A stretch of DNA of 35,235 bases from an uncultured Chitinophagales bacterium (GTDB taxonomy: Bacteria; Bacteroidota; Bacteroidia; Chitinophagales; UBA2359), in assembly GCA_937927195.1 (NCBI GenBank), contig CALBCY010000032.1, positions 1 to 35,235 on the forward strand, in the 5' to 3' direction. Each line of letters opens with the position of its first letter. Positions within the stretch are counted from its first letter, which is position 1. The notes under the pieces were generated by a model that was not told the DNA's origin, ran no database searches, and worked only from the letters and a program-made list of their open reading frames with translations. A program made the translations under genes and the position numbers. Positions 25,004-32,644 of the stretch are shown here, piece by piece.

Positions 25004-25291
25004 CTAATATTAATAAAAATAAATCTAAAGACCGAAATTATTATATTGAATTCGAGTGTAAAAGACTATGCGTAGTTTCCAAACTACGCATCTATTTTTT
25101 TGAAATTTCACCATCTGCGGCATGGACGATATTTAATCTTAGTCTGGAGACTAAGATTAGTGAGGTAGAAAACAGATGGTTTGGAGTTCTTGGTGGTTCG
25201 TACAAGTGGTTCATAAGCAGTGATATTGAATCTCACTACTATCTTTTGGTTTTATTACCAAAATCTGAGGCTGCTATTGAAATCAATCCTC
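25004..25291. repeat. Intergenic palindromes right of the insertion sequence
   Basis: About 290 bp with two REP-like palindromes: ATGCGTAGTTT/AAACTACGCAT (25069-25090 approximately) and TAATCTTAGTCT-GG-AGACTAAGATTA (25134-25159, a perfect 12-bp stem). The second is enclosed by ACCATCTG/CAGATGGT (25110-25117 and 25173-25180). A further hairpin TTTTGGT/ACCAAAA (25244-25263) lies near the stop of the 2122-aa gene, but without a T-run. Open frames across this stretch exist on both strands, but none is family-like. Confidence 0.6.
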
Positions 25292-28200
25292 TTATTTCAC
25301 CACTGCAAAACTTTTTACTACTCTTTCATCTTCAATAACAAATTCAATGAAATACAATCCAGACACAAACTCATCTAAAGAAACCTTATTTTTAACATTC
25401 CCAGTTGACATCGTTTCTTCTGAAACATTTCGGACCAATACTCCCTTAGTATCATAAACATTAATCCTAAGAAAAGAACTTTCAACAAGTCTCATTTCAA
25501 TAGTCAAAATATTGGAAGCTGGATTGGGGTAAAATTTAATTTCACCAATCGCAAACAAATTGTCAAGTCCAGTTGCAATAAACAGGCATTCGCAATTGGC
25601 CAGATCAAGTGAATCCAAGGTGCCAGCATTTCCGTCTTCGCAGATTCCAAACTCATGGACACAAGTACAATTTATGGCATCATAAGAATCAATAGTTAAA
25701 TCGCAAAGGTCGTCACAAACAGCATCATAAGCTTCGCAAGAACCATCATCTAGGTTTGCATTGGGATTGTAATTGGGCGCACAGGGATCTGTACATCCCA
25801 ATTCTTGCCCACAGTTTACAATGTATTGATGAATGCATTGACAAATTGTTGGATCAACAAAGTCATAGGTGCATTCATCATCATCGTCACAAGCAGACTC
25901 CTCAAGATTGATACAAGAACAAGTACTTAATTGCCAACATTCATTAGGCTGACAATAAAATTCACCATAAGGCAAACAGGAACCATCATCCAAATCTGCA
26001 CTTGGATTGTAATTGGTTGCACAAGGATCGGTACAGCCTTCTATTGGAGCCCCACAACAACAATCAACTAATGCTGAGCTGACAATTACATAACAACTTT
26101 CATCTGCCGAGATGCTGATTTTATAATTATAACCATTGGGACCTTCCAAATCAAAAAAAACGAAATTAATTCCAGGAATTGAATCTACAATTTCACCGGT
26201 TTCCAAGTTTTCTATAATAATTTCATCCATAGAATATTGGGTCTCGATTTGCAATAACAAATCAAAATTAGAATTGGAATTGCAAATTACATCTGAAAAA
26301 ACCGATAAGTCGCAATAAAAATTTTGACATTGATATACTTCATTACAATTTGCGTTTGGGTCATAATTTGGATCTTGAGGATAGGTACAACCAACAATGG
26401 TAGGTTCGACAAGAACACAATCACAATCCATTTCACTCCAAGAAAAAATCCCACCATTTGTGCAAGGTTCTTCATCACAAGAAATATCATATGCTCCGCA
26501 AGATCCATCATCTATGTTTGCATTGACATTGTAATTGGGTGCACATGGATCGGTGCATCCTGCAAAAATTTCACAATCAACTATGCGCTCGTTTTGGCAT
26601 TGACAATTATTTTCGTCAATAAAATCATTGGTGCATGGATTGCCATCGTCGCAATCATAATAGTAATTCATCAATATGCAAGAGCAAGTATTGGAGTCCC
26701 ATTCATATCTTTCAAAGCAATCGGTATCGGGACAGGCGTGATCATAGGTTTCACAAGAACCATCGGATTCTTGAGCAATCGGATTGTAGTTTGCTGCGCA
26801 GGGATCTGTACAACCATTAACAATTTCAAAGTCAATACAATTAACAGTGTTAGCAGCGAGATAATTTGAACAATTTTCGTTTCCGGCAATACTTATTTTA
26901 AACCTAAAATTTGACCCAATTTCGAATCCATTTAAAACTAAAGAGTTGTTAATTGTTGGACCAAAAAATTCACCCGTCAAATTATTTTCGATTAAATACT
27001 CACTGTTAAAATCAAGCGCGTAAAAAAACAAAACCAACATATATTCAGCGGAATCAGGATTACAAAATATTTGAAATTCGACTGTTAAATTGCAGTCAGA
27101 ACTTTCGCAATAAACTTCATCAAAACAATTGGCATTTGGCCTAATATTCAGATTGCAAATATCTGAGCAAGCATAAACAGTTGGTTCAGAAATTACACAT
27201 TTACAAGCTGTACTGTCCCAAGAATAAATTCCCCCATTTAGACATGGATCATCAAAACAACTGGTATCATAGGGCATGCAAGTTTGATCATTTTGAGTGG
27301 CATCTGGATTAAAATTAGGAGCGCAGGCATCAGTACAACCTAAAATCGAATCACAATCGACAATCCATTCATTGACACAAATACAATTAATTGTATCAAT
27401 ATAATCTTCGGTACATGCATTTTCGTCATCGCAATTGTATTCGATATTGTTGGGCTGACAACTACAAGAATTTTCATCCCAATAAAAGGCCTCCCAACAG
27501 GTATTGGGAGGACAATCATTATCATATTCTTCGCAAGATCCATCATCAACAGTAGCCCAAGCCTCAAAATTCGGAGCGCAAGGATCCGTACATCCAGGAT
27601 TAGAACCTGGACAATCAATAAAATATTCACTTGTGGTTTCCATGCAGAATAGATCACAGACTGATGTGATTTTAAAATTAAATCCAGTTGCAATATTACC
27701 ATAATAGCCACCATATTTAAAAGCATAATTGGTGAAATAAATAGAATTAGAATCAATTGGTCCATAAACAAACCCAGTTTTTAAATCCTCCACCATAAAG
27801 TGATCATTTGGGTTATTATTGTTGTAAAAAAATAAATTTAAATCGTAATAATTATCAGAATCGTTCCCACATTCAGTTTGAACCAAAATATCCATGGAAC
27901 AATTGTTTGAATGACAAAGAATTTCAGAATGACAGGTGGCATCGGGATTATAGTTGGGATCTCCTGAATCAAGACAACCGTATATTAATGAATCATCTGG
28001 CACACATTGACAATAATTAGAATCCCAAACAAAAACACAATTTGCCAACAATGGATGTTCTGAAGAACAGATAGTATCATACTCTTCGCAAGTTTCATTG
28101 TCTAAGGTAGCATTGGAATCAAAATTTGGCGCACAGGGATCGGTACAACCATTGATCAAATAATCGCCATAACAATTATAAGGTTCGGTTAGTAAAATTT

Positions 28201-31200
28201 CAAAACAAGTGGGGTCATCCATGAGGCTAATTTCATAAGACTTTATTCCAACTTCCATTGTACCTATGATGAAATAATTCTCTGTTATAGGTCCAAACTC
28301 TTCATCAGTTTCTAAATCTAAAACCATAAATTCATCACTCGGATTATTCGACATAAACAAAAGCTTGACATAATAGAAATTTGAATCAGCTACACAATTT
28401 ATAGCAGTTGAAACGAACAACTCACAGCCAGAAGTATCACAAAGAGAACACTGGAAATCTTGACACAAAAAGGGCTCATTAAAGGTAGCTAAGGGATTGT
28501 AGTTTGGGTCTTCCGGATCAAGACAGCCGTACACGATCGTTGAATCTGGAACACAATAACAAAGTTCAGAATCCCAAACATATAAATCTTCTATGGGAAA
28601 AAGGTCAGGGTCACAGTTAGTAGAATACTCCTCGCAAGGATTGTCAAGTTCATAGGTTGCCAAAGGATCATAATTGGGAGCACATGGATCAGTGCAGCCC
28701 TCCTTTTGGAACCCGTTACAATTGTAAGCTTGAAGCCTTATTATCCCAAAACAATCCGGCTTATTCGCTAAGCTAACTTTATATTCTAGACGCTCAACGT
28801 ATTGTTCTCCCAACATTAGAAAATTTTCAGAAACCGAGTCAAAAACATTTCCTGTTTGCAAATCTTCGACAATGAATTCATCTTCTGGGTTGATGCTATT
28901 AAATAACAAAACGACAAAAAACTTAAGGGAATCCTGAACACACATTGTATGATAAGCAAGCTGGATATTGCAGCCACATAGACCGTCATCAAAGCAATTG
29001 GCTGCTGGATCGTAATTGGAGTCACAGGGGTCTGAACAGGCGACCAGTGTCGGCTCAGTCAAAACACATTGGCAGGTATTGGCGTCCCAAGAATAAATGC
29101 CTCCATTGGTACACGGATCTTCATCGCAGAACGTCATGTAAGTTTCGCAGGAACCATCATCTTCAGTGGCTTCTGGATTGTAGTTGGGTGCACATGGATC
29201 TTTACAAGCAAGAACAGGTTGACAGTCCGCTAACGGTTGATTGACACACTCACAAATATTTTCGTTTACAAAGTCTTCGGTGCAGTCATTCCCATCTTCA
29301 CAATCATACAAAATAGCATCGTATTTGCAATTGCAGTATAAGGTATCCCAATAAAACTGCTGGAAACAGTTGTCTTCAGGGCATGAAGTATTATAATCCA
29401 AGCAAGAGCTATTGCTAACAATTGCATATTCGTCATAATTAGGGGCACAAGGATCGGTGCAGCCATTAATGAATAACCAACAATCTACCAACGAAACTGT
29501 TACAATTTCGTAACAATCTGGATAGCAAACAGAACTAATTTTATAGCTAAATCCAGAGCCAGAAGGAAAATCGTAAAAAGTATAAATATTGCTATCTATA
29601 GGTTCTGATATTTCACCATTGATTAAATCTTCTATTAAAAACTCATTTGATAGTCCGTACATATAAATTGTTACCGAATAGCCAGCACCATTAGGGGGTA
29701 TGCATTCGACTAGTGCAGCAACTTCAAAACCCTCGCAATACCGATGATAACAAAGGTCTTCATTATAGGAAGTTGCCTCAGGATTGTAAAACAGATCTTC
29801 AGGATTAGGACATCCATAGATTACTGAGGTATCTGGCACACAATTACAAATGTTGTAATCCCACATATAAATTCCCTGATAATTATTAGGATCAAGGTTA
29901 CAGGGTTGTTCATATTCCTCACAAGAACCGTCATTGGTTTCAGCCTCAGGATTAAAGTTGGGAGCGCAATGATCTGTACAGCCTTGGATAAAGGCACAAT
30001 TCTCGATTTGAATGTGGAAACATTCACAAGTAATTTCATTTATATAATCCTCTGTACATAGGTTTTCATCTATGCAGATATTTTCTTCAATCACAGTACT
30101 GTCACAAGAACAAGAATTTGGATTCCAGAAATATTCATAATAGCAATTAGCTGCAGGACAAACTGTTTCGCAGGAGCCATCATTGGTCTCTGCATCTGGA
30201 TTAAAATTGGAGGAACAAGGATCGGTACAGCCTTGAATAAATGCACAATCCTCTATTTCAATATGAACACATTCACAGTCTTGTCCAATGAGTAAATCTT
30301 CTGTGCAATCGTTTTCATCAATGCAATCTACTATTGCAATATAAATACTATCACAGGAGCAAGCATCTTCGTTCCAGAAATATTCATAATAACAATTTGC
30401 TTCAGCACAAACTGTTTCGCAAGAGCCATCGTTTTCTGTGGCCAGAGAATCATAATTGGAAGAACAAGGATCGGTGCAGCCCAAAACACAAGCATCAATC
30501 GGAATATTTAAACACTCACAAGTCAATTCATCAACGAGGTCTGAAGTACAGGCGTTTTGATCATCGCAATTGGAGTTGAATATTGAAATGCTATCGCATA
30601 AACAAGAATTTGAATCCCAGAAATACTCAAAAAAGCAATTTTCAATTGGGCAAGAAGTGTCGATTTCGCAAGTTCCATCATCGATTTCTGCACTTGGGTT
30701 AAAGTTGGGAGCACAAGGGTCGGTGCAGCCGATAACTTGAAAACCTATACAATCTGGTGATGGACCTGATAAAGTTACAAAGCAATTAGGATCGCTAAGT
30801 AGTGAAATTTTTACCTGATACATTATTCCAATTTCAAAATCAATAATTGTCACATTGTTTGATGAAATGGTATCAAAGATTTCATCAGTCAATAAATTGC
30901 TAAGGACAAAAATTTCATCCAAACTTTCGCTTAGAATTACCAAGTTGACTTGGTAATTGTTTTCGCTTGTACAAAACCCCTCTGCCGTGGCCTCCAATTG
31001 ACAATCAGAACCAGCACATAGAGTTTCATCCATGCAATTTGCGTTTGGGTTGTAATTAGCATTGTTGGTATCAGTACAGCCCATAACTGTGGCTTCGGTG
31101 ACCACACACATACAATCTGGTTCATACCAAACTGAATAGCCTCCTAAAGCACATGGGTCATAGTCATTGCATTCGTTTTTATATTCTTCACAAGAGCCAT

Positions 31201-31660
31201 CTTCTTCTACAGCCCAGGGATTAAAATTGGGTGCGCAGGGATCAGTACAACCAATTTCTATACACTCTTCAATGAATTCATTGATGCATTCGCAAGTAAT
31301 CTCATCTATATAATCAATGGTACATTCTAAATCATCATTGCAATTATAAGTTATCGTAACTTCTAAACAAGAACAATTATCTGAATTCCAGAAATAATGA
31401 ATCAAACAAGTATTGGCTGGACAAGTAGTATCGTATTCCTCACAAGATCCATCATCGTTATCTGCGTTGGAATCGAAATTTGGCGCGCAAGGATCTGTGC
31501 ATCCATCTGGTAGCTTTGGATAAAATTGGAATCTGTTTTCTACTTCAAAATTAGGATTGAATTGTGAAATTAAAATTAAGGAATGGAGACTACCTGAAAA
31601 GATATTTAATCCCGTTATTGACAGAACCAACAGAAACATTATTTTCATGCACTCATTCAT
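25292..31660 (-). CDS. Giant cysteine-rich repeat protein with T9SS sorting domain (2122 aa)
   Basis: A short hydrophobic export signal (MFLLVLSITGLNIFSG) opens the protein. From residue about 52 on, three module types alternate. (a) 16 copies of GCTDPCAPNFNP-x-A-xxDDGSC, each about 25 residues. (b) Cysteine modules of two kinds, one with '...CxxxYFWDxxxCxC...CDDxNxCTxDxxDExTCECxNxxIxDC' and one with 'DPCxNGGxYSWDxxxCxCV'. (c) Seven copies of an all-beta module of about 85 residues bounded by Cys ('...DEFxVEDLxTGExFxxI...YKIS...CF...'), each preceded by a variant A unit (for example 'YGCLDPEDPNYNP'). The last 80 residues are a T9SS type A domain ('FYPNPASNILTIEM ... VVKSFAVVK'). Very acidic, likely Ca2+- and disulfide-stabilised, surface-exposed or secreted. 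No catalytic motif. ATG 31660 is used; ATG 31648 is equally possible. Confidence 0.9.
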   Translation of the reverse strand: MNECMKIMFLLVLSITGLNIFSGSLHSLILISQFNPNFEVENRFQFYPKLPDGCTDPCAPNFDSNADNDDGSCEEYDTTCPANTCLIHYFWNSDNCSCLEVTITYNCNDDLECTIDYIDEITCECINEFIEECIEIGCTDPCAPNFNPWAVEEDGSCEEYKNECNDYDPCALGGYSVWYEPDCMCVVTEATVMGCTDTNNANYNPNANCMDETLCAGSDCQLEATAEGFCTSENNYQVNLVILSESLDEIFVLSNLLTDEIFDTISSNNVTIIDFEIGIMYQVKISLLSDPNCFVTLSGPSPDCIGFQVIGCTDPCAPNFNPSAEIDDGTCEIDTSCPIENCFFEYFWDSNSCLCDSISIFNSNCDDQNACTSDLVDELTCECLNIPIDACVLGCTDPCSSNYDSLATENDGSCETVCAEANCYYEYFWNEDACSCDSIYIAIVDCIDENDCTEDLLIGQDCECVHIEIEDCAFIQGCTDPCSSNFNPDAETNDGSCETVCPAANCYYEYFWNPNSCSCDSTVIEENICIDENLCTEDYINEITCECFHIQIENCAFIQGCTDHCAPNFNPEAETNDGSCEEYEQPCNLDPNNYQGIYMWDYNICNCVPDTSVIYGCPNPEDLFYNPEATSYNEDLCYHRYCEGFEVAALVECIPPNGAGYSVTIYMYGLSNEFLIEDLINGEISEPIDSNIYTFYDFPSGSGFSYKISSVCYPDCYEIVTVSLVDCWLFINGCTDPCAPNYDEYAIVSNSSCLDYNTSCPEDNCFQQFYWDTLYCNCKYDAILYDCEDGNDCTEDFVNENICECVNQPLADCQPVLACKDPCAPNYNPEATEDDGSCETYMTFCDEDPCTNGGIYSWDANTCQCVLTEPTLVACSDPCDSNYDPAANCFDDGLCGCNIQLAYHTMCVQDSLKFFVVLLFNSINPEDEFIVEDLQTGNVFDSVSENFLMLGEQYVERLEYKVSLANKPDCFGIIRLQAYNCNGFQKEGCTDPCAPNYDPLATYELDNPCEEYSTNCDPDLFPIEDLYVWDSELCYCVPDSTIVYGCLDPEDPNYNPLATFNEPFLCQDFQCSLCDTSGCELFVSTAINCVADSNFYYVKLLFMSNNPSDEFMVLDLETDEEFGPITENYFIIGTMEVGIKSYEISLMDDPTCFEILLTEPYNCYGDYLINGCTDPCAPNFDSNATLDNETCEEYDTICSSEHPLLANCVFVWDSNYCQCVPDDSLIYGCLDSGDPNYNPDATCHSEILCHSNNCSMDILVQTECGNDSDNYYDLNLFFYNNNNPNDHFMVEDLKTGFVYGPIDSNSIYFTNYAFKYGGYYGNIATGFNFKITSVCDLFCMETTSEYFIDCPGSNPGCTDPCAPNFEAWATVDDGSCEEYDNDCPPNTCWEAFYWDENSCSCQPNNIEYNCDDENACTEDYIDTINCICVNEWIVDCDSILGCTDACAPNFNPDATQNDQTCMPYDTSCFDDPCLNGGIYSWDSTACKCVISEPTVYACSDICNLNIRPNANCFDEVYCESSDCNLTVEFQIFCNPDSAEYMLVLFFYALDFNSEYLIENNLTGEFFGPTINNSLVLNGFEIGSNFRFKISIAGNENCSNYLAANTVNCIDFEIVNGCTDPCAANYNPIAQESDGSCETYDHACPDTDCFERYEWDSNTCSCILMNYYYDCDDGNPCTNDFIDENNCQCQNERIVDCEIFAGCTDPCAPNYNVNANIDDGSCGAYDISCDEEPCTNGGIFSWSEMDCDCVLVEPTIVGCTYPQDPNYDPNANCNEVYQCQNFYCDLSVFSDVICNSNSNFDLLLQIETQYSMDEIIIENLETGEIVDSIPGINFVFFDLEGPNGYNYKISISADESCYVIVSSALVDCCCGAPIEGCTDPCATNYNPSADLDDGSCLPYGEFYCQPNECWQLSTCSCINLEESACDDDDECTYDFVDPTICQCIHQYIVNCGQELGCTDPCAPNYNPNANLDDGSCEAYDAVCDDLCDLTIDSYDAINCTCVHEFGICEDGNAGTLDSLDLANCECLFIATGLDNLFAIGEIKFYPNPASNILTIEMRLVESSFLRINVYDTKGVLVRNVSEETMSTGNVKNKVSLDEFVSGLYFIEFVIEDERVVKSFAVVK

Positions 31661-31881
31661 CGCTGGAAATTTACGGTCACTATTTTACACCTACACAAAT
31701 TTTACCAAAAATTAATACAAAATAAAATACAAAAATTTTGCTTTGTCCGTCACTTTAAGTCAACAACTAGCAGAACAATTTAAGTTATATCCTTAAATAC
31801 TATATTTTTACACGAAATGGGACAAGCAAAACAACAATTCATTGTCAACTAAAAATTATAGACAAAAACAAAATCTTGAAG
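31661..31881. other. AT-rich intergenic stretch upstream of the 2122-aa gene
   Basis: About 220 bp, strongly AT-rich, with no recognisable -7 box on the minus strand and no ORF. It must contain the promoter of the 2122-aa gene if that gene is transcribed alone. Confidence 0.4.
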
Positions 31882-32037
31882 TCAGATCGCTCCACTTCCA
31901 CCTTTAAGTACATTAAAATGATCCTCTGGATCATCTTTTTCAAAAGAGAGTTGAACCAAACATTGAGTTTCGGATTGGCAGATCACTTCAGCACTTGCCA
32001 AAAGGTTGTTTTCATCAAATAGCTTAACATATTTCAT
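31882..32037 (-). CDS. Small protein of unknown function (51 aa)
   Basis: ATG at 32037, stop TGA at 31882-31884. The product starts 'MKYVKLFDENNLLASAEVIC', continues 'QSETQCLVQLSFEKDDPEDH' and ends 'FNVLKGGSGAI'. It reads as a genuine small protein: a strand-like start, two cysteines (20 and 26), an acidic middle and a glycine-rich end, with no signal peptide and no membrane segment. It lies 221 bp upstream of the 2122-aa gene on the same strand. A candidate -7 box (TAGATTTG, minus, 32120-32127) is 83 bp upstream, though the nearest TTG is only 13 bp away. It is no known family to me; chance occurrence cannot be excluded at this length. Confidence 0.5.
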   Translation of the reverse strand: MKYVKLFDENNLLASAEVICQSETQCLVQLSFEKDDPEDHFNVLKGGSGAI

Positions 32038-32644
32038 AATCTTCCAAACACAAAAGGCTAAAGATCCATATTAGAAAAAATAAAATTGCTAAAAGCCGGG
32101 CTGGTTCATCATCGTTAACCAAATCTAAACATAAAATGGTCAATATAGGCCATTTTCAAAATAGCTGCATTCTAAACACGATAATTAATCAATAATTATG
32201 AAAACATGCTAATTTTTGACGGACAAATGCATTGTACCATTCGCTACTTCATAATCGCAGATTTGCAGTAGGCGGACTACTTTTTTTGCTTTTCATTTCG
32301 TAATACCTTGTGGAGGCCAGAGACCTCGGTGATAAACATAAGGCAAGCTGGAGCTTGCCACAAACGATGGAATGGCTACATCATATGCGTCTCAGAAATA
32401 TTTAATGCCATTTAGATCCAATTTCTTTTCTTTTCGTATAATACATAAATCCTTACCAAAATTAGTGCTAAATCAAAACTCCTCTTCAAACATTTGATTT
32501 TCAATTATTTGTCGCAAAATAACCAGACAAAAATAAATTGACAAATTCTATTAAAATATTGCATTTTATCAGTAATTTAATATCCCAATTATCCTTCCCC
32601 CTGAATATTTTATTTAATTGCCTAAGTGTAAGCTTTAGGAATAA
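32038..32644. repeat. Intergenic region with REP-like palindromes
   Basis: About 600 bp between the 51-aa ORF and the M43 protease gene. It holds AAAATGG/CCATTTT (about 32135-32156), GAGGCC-AGA-GACCTC (about 32313-32327, imperfect) and GGCAAGCT-GG-AGCTTGCC (32342-32359, perfect 8-bp stem with a GG core). The remaining 280 bp before the gene is AT-rich and without ORFs or a clear promoter box. Confidence 0.6.

Noticed and set aside
25039-25340. Plus-strand open frame right of the IS ('EVENRWFGVLGGSYKWFISS')
   Set aside because: It lacks a start, crosses two perfect palindromes and runs into the antisense of the T9SS domain of the 2122-aa gene. The minus strand is also open here. I found no family match, so coding is not supported.
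26324-26869. 181-codon plus-strand frame inside the giant gene
   Set aside because: Antisense of repeated cysteine modules; composition (Ile, Thr, Val from complementary codons) is typical of a shadow.
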